NCBI GenBank assembly: GCA_018061265.1
Contig: JAGOUM010000006.1
Location: forward strand, 1-64,000
DNA: 64,000 nucleotides
Origin: Rhodoferax sp.
GTDB taxonomy: Bacteria; Pseudomonadota; Gammaproteobacteria; Burkholderiales; Burkholderiaceae_C
Reading direction: 5' to 3'
Part shown: positions 56,949 to 64,000 of the stretch, in pieces
Layout of the letters: the number at the start of each line of letters is the position of its first letter
How positions within the stretch are numbered: position 1 is the first letter of the stretch
The notes under the pieces: generated by a model
The model's input: the letters and a program-made list of their open reading frames with translations, nothing else
Told to the model about the DNA's origin: nothing
Database searches by the model: none
Translations under genes and position numbers: made by a program

Positions 56949-57844
56949 CAATTCACCTCAAAGCGAGCAACATTGTTCTTAGAGATTGCCGTGAGATCCA
57001 GGACTTTGCCCCGAGCAGTCACAGAAATCAAGTCCGCGCGACCAACTACAACGGTCAGTGGTGGATCTGCGTTGACTGTCAATACTTCCCCTTTGCCAGT
57101 TACTTTGCGAAGTTGTGAAACATTCTTTGCGTCTGTCACCTCGATCCAGGACTCGCCCATGGCTTGTATCACCAACAACGCCTCTGACGAGGCTGTCAAA
57201 GTCAATGGTGGAACTTCAGATGCAACAGTCAATTTGGCATCTGCCAGGGCACTCAACGCCGGGCTGTCAGCTAACCTGACCGGTTCTGGGGGCATCCCAC
57301 CTGCTGGCCCCTTGCCTTGATCCGCTCCTGGCTCGGCACTGATGCTCGCTTGGGCATCGGCCACCTCGGCAGCGGTTTGACCCGTCTGTACCGGCCAGAA
57401 GGCGATTGCCACAATGACCAATATCATGACGATGATCGCCAAACTCACTGGATTGAGTACCCGATGTAAAGACAAATCGCTGAACCGGGCAGGAGACTGC
57501 AGGGTTGTGTTTAAGCCGTCGTCGTCAGCCTTTATGGATGGACTGCGGCGCTGCGGCAGTGCCGCCATCACCGCCTGAGAATCCAGTTTCAGAGTCCGAC
57601 AGACACTCAGCGTCAATGCACGCACAAAAACAACATCTGGCAACAGATCATATCTGTCGGCTTCCAGTGCCTCCAGCTTTTTGACAGGCACTTTGAGCGA
57701 CACCGCCAACGCCGCAATGTGCAAACCCTGTGCCTCTCTTGCGCCCCGAAGCATTGCCCCCGCCCCTGATGGGGCGTGAACTTCCATGGTTTTATCGAGA
57801 CCGGATAAGGGTTTGATCTGCGCGGTGCCAGACATCTCATTCAT
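56948..57844 (-). CDS. rodZ: RodZ-like cytoskeletal helix-turn-helix membrane protein
   Basis: About 298 residues from the ATG at 57844 (overlapping pilW by eight bases). N-terminal cytoplasmic HTH about 30-95: [40 protein letters not shown] and [16 protein letters not shown], which in RodZ contacts MreB. One membrane span ([18 protein letters not shown], about 152-170), then a Pro/Ala linker and a periplasmic DUF4115 beta domain to the end. Located between pilW and ispG, as in E. coli yfgA/rodZ. Confidence 0.9.
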   Translation of the reverse strand: MNEMSGTAQIKPLSGLDKTMEVHAPSGAGAMLRGAREAQGLHIAALAVSLKVPVKKLEALEADRYDLLPDVVFVRALTLSVCRTLKLDSQAVMAALPQRRSPSIKADDDGLNTTLQSPARFSDLSLHRVLNPVSLAIIVMILVIVAIAFWPVQTGQTAAEVADAQASISAEPGADQGKGPAGGMPPEPVRLADSPALSALADAKLTVASEVPPLTLTASSEALLVIQAMGESWIEVTDAKNVSQLRKVTGKGEVLTVNADPPLTVVVGRADLISVTARGKVLDLTAISKNNVARFEVN

Positions 57845-58655
57845 TGAAGGCGCCTCGCCGATACTGCGCAGTCTCAGGCGACTGCGGGAACCGTTTTTCC
57901 AACTGGGCACCCAATTGGGCCGACGCAGTTAAATTGGACAGTCGCTGCTCTGTCCGGATGCCCAGCCAGAGTGATTCTGCATTGGCCAAATCACTATTGT
58001 TCAGGCGACGGATGTAAAACTGAGCGCGCACATATTCCTTCTGTTTGAAAAGTACGTTGGCAAGGTTGTAGCCCGTAATCGGATTGCTCGCATCGTACTC
58101 ATATGATCTGATCAAGCTGGATTCGGCGTCACGCAACATGCCCGCACGCTCTTGACACAACCCAAGAATCCTGTAGGTCTTGGCTCGCTCTCCATAAAGT
58201 GGATCTGCCAGGGCCTGAGATAGAAACTCAAACGCCTGCGGGAACGCTCCCTGGTTGCATTTAAGCCAGCCTAAATTGTGCAGGACGCTAGAGTTCCTGG
58301 GCGAAATTGATAAAGCCTTGGTAAAGCTCTCCTCCGCCACCGCAAAGTCGTTCAATCGCATATAAATCAGGCCGCGTACGCTGTAGGCTTCCACATAGGT
58401 CGGATCGGCGATGATCGCCTGTTTGATTTCATCCAGCGCGATCGTAGGTTTTCCCAGCTCAAGATAACCACTTGCAAGGTCAGTTCGATTGCGCGCGCGT
58501 TTTCGCTCGGTCGATTCATCGGAGTCAGTGATCATTTCAACGCGACTGGCGCCTGCCCCTTTGTCCGACCGGTTGGCGCAGCCAGATGCAAGAAAACAAA
58601 CGCCCAAGAACGCCATCATCCAGACCACAATTGACCGGACAGAACAGTTTTTCAT
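57837..58655 (-). CDS. pilW: Type IV pilus biogenesis lipoprotein PilW/PilF
   Basis: About 272 residues from the ATG at 58655; a GTG six bases earlier is possible. Lipobox LASGC near 22-26. Five to six TPR repeats follow (for example DLASGYLELGKPTIALDEIK, YSVRGLIYMRLNDFAVAEES, HNLGWLKCNQGAFPQAFEFL). It pilots PilQ secretin assembly and type IV pilus stability. The position next to rlmN and rodZ is conserved across proteobacteria. Confidence 0.92.
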   Translation of the reverse strand: MKNCSVRSIVVWMMAFLGVCFLASGCANRSDKGAGASRVEMITDSDESTERKRARNRTDLASGYLELGKPTIALDEIKQAIIADPTYVEAYSVRGLIYMRLNDFAVAEESFTKALSISPRNSSVLHNLGWLKCNQGAFPQAFEFLSQALADPLYGERAKTYRILGLCQERAGMLRDAESSLIRSYEYDASNPITGYNLANVLFKQKEYVRAQFYIRRLNNSDLANAESLWLGIRTEQRLSNLTASAQLGAQLEKRFPQSPETAQYRRGAFNE

Positions 58656-58670
58656 TGTCACTTTCTTGGC

Positions 58671-59789
58671 TTAAGCCTTTACAGCCATCATGATTCTCTG
58701 GCGAGCAATTCGCTCCTCCACCCGCGTGCGATCGTTCACCTCTCCGGCCAATTGACCACAGGCAGCATCGATGTCATCGCCTCTCGTTTTCCGGATCGTA
58801 GTGACAAAACCGGCGTCAGAAAGAATTTTCGCAAACTTGGCGACTTGCGCCGGTTGCGAACGCAGTAGCCCAGACTGAGGAAACGGATTAAAGGGTATGA
58901 GATTAAATTTGCACCACGGCCTGTTGCCCGCGCCCTTTCGCACCAAGTTGACAAGCTCAAATGCATGTTCGGGTTGGTCGTTCACCCCATCAAGCAGACA
59001 ATATTCAAACGTGATGAAGTCACGGGGTGCAGACTCCAGGTATCGCCTGCACGTCTGTATCAGTTCATCCAAAGGATACTTGACATTGAGTGGGACCAAT
59101 CGATCACGTAATTGGTCGTTGCCTGCATGCAGCGAGACTGCAAGTGCCACCGGGCAGTCGTTCGCCAGGCGCTCGATCATGGGGACAACACCTGAGGTTG
59201 AAACCGTCACCCGCCGTCGGGATAGGCCGTACGCATGGTCACTCAGCATGGTCCGTAACGCCGACACAACTGCATCGTAGTTTTGCAGGGGCTCCCCCAT
59301 GCCCATCATCACAACATTGGTGATGACGCGTTCATTTCCGCCATTGCGCTGCCGCAAAAAATGCTCGGCGAACCACAATTGGGCAATAATCTCACCAACA
59401 CTAAGGTTTCGACTGAATCCCTGATGTCCCGTTGAGCAAAAGCGGCACCCCACCGCACAGCCAGCCTGTGAAGATACACATAGCGTTCCTCGGTCGGCCT
59501 CCGGGATGTAGACAGTTTCTATGGTATTGCCACTACCAACATCAAACAGCCACTTCGCGGTTCCGTCAGCAGACAGGTGTTGGGAGACAACGACAAGTGG
59601 ACGAACAACGGCACATGCCTTGAGTTTGTCGCGCAGGGTCTTGGCAAGATCGGACATTTCGTCAAATTCGCTGGCACCCTTTTGATGTACCCAGCGAAAC
59701 AACTGAACGGCACGAAAGCGTTTCTCTCCCAGCCGTTCGCAAAAATCGGCCAAGCCCTCGAGATCAAAATCGAGCAGGTTGACCGACAT
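58671..59789 (-). CDS. rlmN: Dual-specificity 23S rRNA / tRNA m2A methyltransferase RlmN
   Basis: A 372-residue radical SAM enzyme that methylates A2503 of 23S rRNA and A37 of some tRNAs. The cluster motif is [19 protein letters not shown] near 110-128; [15 protein letters not shown] at the start is the accessory domain; the resolving cysteine is in [14 protein letters not shown] near 348. [14 protein letters not shown] is present. Eight bases after ndk ends, so co-transcribed. Confidence 0.95.
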   Translation of the reverse strand: MSVNLLDFDLEGLADFCERLGEKRFRAVQLFRWVHQKGASEFDEMSDLAKTLRDKLKACAVVRPLVVVSQHLSADGTAKWLFDVGSGNTIETVYIPEADRGTLCVSSQAGCAVGCRFCSTGHQGFSRNLSVGEIIAQLWFAEHFLRQRNGGNERVITNVVMMGMGEPLQNYDAVVSALRTMLSDHAYGLSRRRVTVSTSGVVPMIERLANDCPVALAVSLHAGNDQLRDRLVPLNVKYPLDELIQTCRRYLESAPRDFITFEYCLLDGVNDQPEHAFELVNLVRKGAGNRPWCKFNLIPFNPFPQSGLLRSQPAQVAKFAKILSDAGFVTTIRKTRGDDIDAACGQLAGEVNDRTRVEERIARQRIMMAVKA

Positions 59790-59797
59790 CTGTGCGC

Positions 59798-60223
59798 CTA
59801 TCGCGAATAAACGTTCATGCCGGGGAAGAAAAAGGCGATTTCGACCGCTGCTGTCTCAGCAGCGTCAGAGCCATGTACGGCATTGGCATCGATGCTGTCG
59901 GCAAAATCGGCGCGGATGGTACCCGGAGCCGCTTTTTTTGGATCGGTAGCACCCATCAGATCACGATTTTTCAAAATCGCATTTTCACCTTCCAGCGCCT
60001 GAATCATCACAGGACCAGAAATCATGAAGTCCACCAGATCCTTGAAAAATGGGCGGGCTTTATGCACAGCGTAGAACGCTTCGGCTTCGCCTCGCGACAA
60101 GTGCATCATTCGGGCAGCAACAATCTTCAGACCCGCCGCTTCAAAGCGTGCATAAATCTGACCAATGACGTTTTTGGCAACGGCGTCTGGCTTGATGATG
60201 GAGAGCGTTCTTTCGATAGTCAT
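59798..60223 (-). CDS. ndk: Nucleoside diphosphate kinase
   Basis: 141 residues from the ATG at 60223 with AAGGA ahead; a longer frame upstream is not needed. [18 protein letters not shown] at the start, catalytic histidine in [12 protein letters not shown] near 117, and [18 protein letters not shown]. Balances NTP and dNTP pools. It stands 100 bases after rluB, which suggests its own promoter, with no perfect hairpin in the gap. Confidence 0.97.
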   Translation of the reverse strand: MTIERTLSIIKPDAVAKNVIGQIYARFEAAGLKIVAARMMHLSRGEAEAFYAVHKARPFFKDLVDFMISGPVMIQALEGENAILKNRDLMGATDPKKAAPGTIRADFADSIDANAVHGSDAAETAAVEIAFFFPGMNVYSR

Positions 60224-60325
60224 GTTGATTCCTTGAGAAAAATTGATTTGATGGCTATTTAACCAAACCCATGAGTTTAACCTGAGCCCATCAATCATTG
60301 AGGCGATGTGATCCACCCAGTTGAG

Positions 60326-61468
60326 TTAACGAGGTCGACCCGTCGATCTGCGTCCACCAGAAGATCCCGATCCAGCGCCACGACTGGTACGGGCTTCCTG
60401 CCGCTGCCTGGTGAAACTATCTACACCGATGTAGCCTAGCGAGGTTTTCATTGGATCTGGTTGCCCGACGGATTGGCCTTTTCTGGCGGACGGGTTACCA
60501 CGGCCTCCGTTTGGCCGCGACCGCAACGCATTGCCAGGGTCTCTATTGTCCCTAACTGTTTTAGAGACGCCTGCTTGGGTCGAATCAGCAACACCATGCT
60601 TGGGCTGCGCCACGCGGGAGAGCGCCCGAATGTCTGAGTCGTCAAGCTCCATCCAGGCGCCACGCTTCAAACCGCGCGGCAAAACCATCGCGCCATAACG
60701 AATGCGGATCAGACGACTGACCGCATGGCCGAGCGATTCCAGCATCCGCCGCACCTCCCGATTTCGACCCTCGGAAATCGTCACCCGATACCAGCAGTTC
60801 GATCCTTCACCGCCACCCTCCTCGATACTGCCGAACTGCGCGATCCCGTCTTCAAGCTGTACGCCGGACAAAAGCTTGGTCTTTTCTTCTGCACTGAGCG
60901 CCCCCAGTACCCGAACCGCGTACTCTCGTTCCAGTCCGAAACGGGGGTGCATTAGATTATTTGCCAGTTCACCTGAACTTGTGAACAGCAACAGTCCTTC
61001 AGTGTTGAGGTCTAGCCTGCCAACAGACTGCCACTTTCCTTGAAACAACTTCGGCAGTTTGCGGAAAACTGTCGGGCGATTCTGCGGATCATCGTGGCTA
61101 ACCACCTCACCTGCCGGCTTGTGGTACGCGATTACCCGAGGCGGAGGTGGTGCCAGCCTAAAGCGGATCGGTTTGCCATTTACTTTGACATGATCGCCAA
61201 ACTGAACCCGCTGACCAATATGTGCTGGTTCATTGTTGACAGTAATTCGGCCTTCGAGTATCAGTTGCTCCATCTCCAGGCGCGAGCCCATGCCGGCTTG
61301 AGCAAGCACTTTATGGAGTTTGGGCGACTCGGGCTGTGGCGGCAAGACCCGTTTGGCCGTTACAACATCCGGGCTGCTTTCCTCCCTATCAAATTTTCCG
61401 GATATCACATCCTCAAATCGAATGACATCATCGACAGATGGCACAAGTAAAGGTACGTTCTCGGTCAT
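60326..61468 (-). CDS. rluB: 23S rRNA pseudouridine-2605 synthase RluB
   Basis: A 380-residue enzyme. S4 RNA-binding domain about 51-100 (KLHKVLAQAGMGSRLEMEQLI), catalytic aspartate in VGRLDLNTEGLLLFTSSGE near 168, and EGRNREVRRMLESLGHAVSRLIR. The N-terminal 50 residues and C-terminal 100 residues (rich in Arg/Gly/Ser, ending GRRSTGRPR) are extensions; basic tails are common on RluB in Betaproteobacteria. Neighbour of scpB in a conserved pair. Confidence 0.93.
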   Translation of the reverse strand: MTENVPLLVPSVDDVIRFEDVISGKFDREESSPDVVTAKRVLPPQPESPKLHKVLAQAGMGSRLEMEQLILEGRITVNNEPAHIGQRVQFGDHVKVNGKPIRFRLAPPPPRVIAYHKPAGEVVSHDDPQNRPTVFRKLPKLFQGKWQSVGRLDLNTEGLLLFTSSGELANNLMHPRFGLEREYAVRVLGALSAEEKTKLLSGVQLEDGIAQFGSIEEGGGEGSNCWYRVTISEGRNREVRRMLESLGHAVSRLIRIRYGAMVLPRGLKRGAWMELDDSDIRALSRVAQPKHGVADSTQAGVSKTVRDNRDPGNALRSRPNGGRGNPSARKGQSVGQPDPMKTSLGYIGVDSFTRQRQEARTSRGAGSGSSGGRRSTGRPR

Positions 61469-61505
61469 ATTCAGTTTCCTAATGAGGGCTCATCTAACCA
61501 ACTGG

Positions 61506-62153
61506 TTAGGTCAACAGGTTTCGTTCCATATCCGGCGGCACCACGACATGAATGTCCATGGATACAGCATCATTGCCTGTCCGTTGCGCAGACACACTGG
61601 AACTGTGGGCCGCAAGTTCTGGCAACGATTCGAGCATCTGACCCGGCATTTCCAGTAGTGGCAATTGGTCAAGCGACTGCAGTCCAAAATCGTCAAGAAA
61701 CTGTCTTGTCGTCGCAAACAGACCTGGACGACCAACCGTGTCCCTGTAACCGATAACTTCGATCCAACCTCGGTCTTCAAGCTGCTTTACCGTCAGGGAA
61801 TTCACCGTTACACCCCGAATTGTCTCGATATCACCCCGTGTCACCGGTTGTTTATAGGCAATGATGGCCAGGGTCTCCAGCGTTGATCGGGAATAACGGG
61901 GTGGTTTTTCCGGGTGCAGGCGATCAAGAAACTCACGCATTCCCGGGCGACTTTGCAGGCGCCAGCCAGTGGCCAGAGACACGAGCTCGACTCCCCGATG
62001 CACATATTCATGCTGTAGGTCCCGCAGCAAGAGTCGAATTGAGTCTGCATTCAAGGCATCTTCAAAAAGCGTACGCATGTCCCGCATTGCCAATGGGTGA
62101 GGCGAACAAATCAAGGCAGTTTCGAGGATGCGCTTGGCATCCGTTGTATTCAT
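61506..62153 (-). CDS. scpB: Segregation and condensation protein B
   Basis: A 215-residue protein with two winged-helix domains: KRILETALICSPHPLAMRDM near the start and TLETLAIIAYKQPVTRGDIETIRGV near 92-116, plus VIGYRDTVGRPGLFATTRQFLDDFGL. It joins Smc-ScpA to condense and separate chromosomes. scpA is not in the window. The 38-base gap to rluB suggests one transcription unit. Confidence 0.93.
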   Translation of the reverse strand: MNTTDAKRILETALICSPHPLAMRDMRTLFEDALNADSIRLLLRDLQHEYVHRGVELVSLATGWRLQSRPGMREFLDRLHPEKPPRYSRSTLETLAIIAYKQPVTRGDIETIRGVTVNSLTVKQLEDRGWIEVIGYRDTVGRPGLFATTRQFLDDFGLQSLDQLPLLEMPGQMLESLPELAAHSSSVSAQRTGNDAVSMDIHVVVPPDMERNLLT

Positions 62154-62273
62154 GGTTTAGTCAATTCCGAAAACATCGCCAAGTCACTGATTGACCACGT
62201 GACCACGATTCTGGGAGGCATTGGATACGGAAAATCGGTTTCGATACCCGGAGCGGGCCTTTAGCGCAGTAGG
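62154..62273. other. Intergenic stretch between rluD and scpB
   Basis: 120 bases with no gene. TTTAGC/GCTAAA arms near 62261-62277 overlap the rluD stop and may form a weak terminator on the minus strand; a scpB promoter may also lie here, but no clear box was seen. Confidence 0.35.
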
Positions 62274-63287
62274 CTAAATCGCATCGAGATTGTACTTGAG
62301 ACCCAGCGTAAGACTCGCGCTCTCAAAGTCACTTGGTGGCGGTGATAAAAAAACAAGTGGTGCCGCGGTCACCGGATGCAAAAAAGACAATTTCACAGCA
62401 TGTAAAGCCTGACGACTTAGCCCCAGCGCCAGACCGCCGCCGTACATGAGATCTGCAACCAAAGGATGGCCCATAGAAGCCAGATGCACACGAATCTGAT
62501 GGGTGCGACCCGTCTGCAACCGGCAATGAACGAGACTACCCGATGCACAAGTATCCAGACAGTGAAGGTCCGTGTGCGCTGTCTTGCCTGGATTGACCAC
62601 CAGATCGACCACGGCCATACGTAAGCGATTGGTCGGATCCCTGCCAATTGGCCTGGCCACATGACAATGCGTGGCACAGCTCCATGCGCCGTGTACCAGC
62701 GCCAGGTATTGGCGCTTGACAGTTCGATCAGCGATGGCTTTGACCAAGGCATCCATGACGCCGCGGGTGCGCGCAACAACCATCAGACCACTCGTGTCTT
62801 TGTCGAGCCGATGCACGATGCCGGCACGAGGAAGCATAAATGCTTGTGGATCGAATCCCAATAGCCCGTTCATCAGTGTGCCGGACCAGTTCCCGGGCGC
62901 GGGATGTACCACCAATCCTGCGGGCTTATTGATGACGAGCAGGTGCGCATCCTGATAGACCAGCTCAAGGGACATCGACTCGGCCTTGAACGCCTGGCTT
63001 TGGGGCGTCGGTCGAAGTTCGATACCGACCTGATCCCCAATTTTCATCCGTTGTGCTGGCTTTGAAAGCACTTTGGTGTTGAGACTAACCGCACCCAGAG
63101 CAATCAGTTGCTGCAGGTAACTGCGCGAGAATTCAGGAACAAGTTCAACCAGGACCTGATCCAGTCGCCGATTGTGCTGGGCTTGCCCCAACGTCACGTT
63201 GCGACATTCGATGTCGGCATCCACCAAGTCGGTTTCGGTCTCGATCACATCGGGGGGGGTCGATATAATGATTTGGCTACCTCTCAA
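62274..63287 (-). CDS. rluD: 23S rRNA pseudouridine synthase RluD
   Basis: A 337-residue RluA-family enzyme modifying helix 69 (positions 1911, 1915 and 1917). S4 domain about 39-90 (RRLDQVLVELVPEFSRSYLQ), catalytic HRLDKDTSGLMVVARTR near 163-179 with the aspartate, and RPIGRDPTNRLRMAV plus LQTGRTHQIRVHLASMGHP. The start is uncertain: the frame opens at a TTG at 63287; a GTG about 40 bases downstream follows a run of eight G/C (63252-63259). Diverges from bamD over a very short gap; note that rlmH, which methylates pseudouridine 1915, is also in this window. Confidence 0.92.
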   Translation of the reverse strand: MRGSQIIISTPPDVIETETDLVDADIECRNVTLGQAQHNRRLDQVLVELVPEFSRSYLQQLIALGAVSLNTKVLSKPAQRMKIGDQVGIELRPTPQSQAFKAESMSLELVYQDAHLLVINKPAGLVVHPAPGNWSGTLMNGLLGFDPQAFMLPRAGIVHRLDKDTSGLMVVARTRGVMDALVKAIADRTVKRQYLALVHGAWSCATHCHVARPIGRDPTNRLRMAVVDLVVNPGKTAHTDLHCLDTCASGSLVHCRLQTGRTHQIRVHLASMGHPLVADLMYGGGLALGLSRQALHAVKLSFLHPVTAAPLVFLSPPPSDFESASLTLGLKYNLDAI

Positions 63288-63301
63288 GAAAGATGTTCTA
63301 C

Positions 63302-64000
63302 ATGCCCGGTTTCAAATTATCTGTGTTATTCAGCTGGATTCCGGCTTGCAGTCTGGTTTTGCTGGGTGCTTGTTCAACCACTGCTGTTGATCCAACTGCC
63401 GGGTGGAGCCCCAACAAGATCTATGCTGAGGCAAAAGACGAGATGAGCACAGGCGGCTACGAGAAGGCGGTGCCGTTGCTGGAAAAGCTGGAAGGGCGGG
63501 CTGCCGGGACGCCTCTGGCGCAACAAGCTCAGATTGACAAGGCTTATGCACAATACAAGGCGGGTGATGCCATTCAATCGGTTGCAACGCTGGACCGGTT
63601 CATGAAACTCCATCCAGCGAGCCCGGCGATTGATTACGCGCTGTATCTCAAAGGATTGGTCAACTTCAATGACGATCTCGGTCTCTTTTCCGCATTCACG
63701 CAGCAAGACCTTGCTGAGCGCGACCAAAAAGCTGCCAAAGAGTCCTTTGAATCCTTCAAGGATCTGGTGACGCGATTTCCTGACTCCCGCTATGCAGTCG
63801 ATGCGCGATCGCGGATGGACTATGTCATCACATCCCTCGCGCAATCAGAGGTCTATGTTGCCAACTACTACTACCACCGAGGTGCCTATCTGGCAGCCAT
63901 CAACCGGGCACAATCGGCCATCGCGGAGTATCAGGGTGTGCCGGCCCTTGAAGAAGCACTTTTCATCATGATCAAGTCCTACGACGCGTTGAATATGTCG
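63302..64000 (+). CDS. bamD: Outer-membrane assembly lipoprotein BamD (cut by right edge)
   Basis: The first 233 codons are visible and open to the window end. Signal peptide with lipobox LLGAC (Cys near residue 24), then TPR helices: WSPNKIYAEAKDEMSTGGYE, YALYLKGLVNFNDD, KDLVTRFPDSRYAVDARSRMDYV and ANYYYHRGAYLAAINRA. These match BamD/ComL closely. Either the ATG at 63293 or the one at 63302 is the start (same frame). It binds BamA and the other Bam lipoproteins; bamB is also in this window. Confidence 0.94.
   Translation, partial: MPGFKLSVLFSWIPACSLVLLGACSTTAVDPTAGWSPNKIYAEAKDEMSTGGYEKAVPLLEKLEGRAAGTPLAQQAQIDKAYAQYKAGDAIQSVATLDRFMKLHPASPAIDYALYLKGLVNFNDDLGLFSAFTQQDLAERDQKAAKESFESFKDLVTRFPDSRYAVDARSRMDYVITSLAQSEVYVANYYYHRGAYLAAINRAQSAIAEYQGVPALEEALFIMIKSYDALNMS

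Overview
The window reads as a chromosomal segment of a betaproteobacterium of the order Burkholderiales, most likely family Comamonadaceae and close to Rhodoferax or Polaromonas. This rests on gene content and order recalled from those genomes: nadD-rsfS-rlmH-maf, der-hfq-hflX-hflK-hflC-DUF2065-hisZ-purA, and scpB-rluB-ndk-rlmN-pilW-rodZ-ispG-hisS-yfgM-bamB. The use of hisZ and a short palindromic element with AGCGCTT/AAGCGCT arms fit the same group. The taxon is an inference; no search was run.

Left part (1-6900) is accessory DNA. It opens with the cut-off end of an IS3-type insertion sequence, followed by a ParE/RelE-type toxin-antitoxin pair. Next comes a compact block that resembles a P4-like phage satellite or integrative element: a large primase/helicase with a coupled TubC-like small protein, an AlpA regulator with a small partner ORF, and a tyrosine integrase. 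Tandem short repeats stand in front of the integrase, and the block abuts the 3' end of maf.

6910-12430 is a tightly overlapping minus-strand operon, transcribed yebC-purD-hemF-nadD-rsfS-rlmH-maf. 12490-14702 holds a HerA-like ATPase and upp on the plus strand. 14747-22800 holds a SnoaL-AraC fusion regulator with a class III aminotransferase, exonuclease I, monofunctional RelA with an alpha/beta hydrolase, and 3-hydroxybutyrate dehydrogenase.

22809-42600 is the signalling-rich middle. A Ser/Thr kinase-HDOD-GAF protein diverges from an OmpR/EnvZ pair, and a perfect 12-bp inverted repeat lies between them. After ygiQ comes a small operon (56-aa membrane protein, Gfo/Idh/MocA oxidoreductase, YjfB-like motility protein). 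A co-directional run follows: acyltransferase, lipase, two half-size chromate transporters, a ModA-like periplasmic binding protein, and a 1335-residue hybrid kinase with three PAS domains, two receivers and an HPt domain. This run is the most promising candidate for an undescribed system: oxyanion sensing coupled to transport. A LolD-like ATPase, tesA, selU and an unannotated 55-aa lysine-rich protein close the block.

42640-63287 is a long minus-strand housekeeping stretch: purine salvage and synthesis (purA, phosphoribosyltransferase), hisZ, HflKC, HflX, Hfq, Der, BamB, YfgM, HisS, IspG, RodZ, PilW, RlmN, Ndk, RluB, ScpB and RluD. The window ends inside bamD, which diverges from rluD. No rRNA, tRNA or CRISPR was seen.
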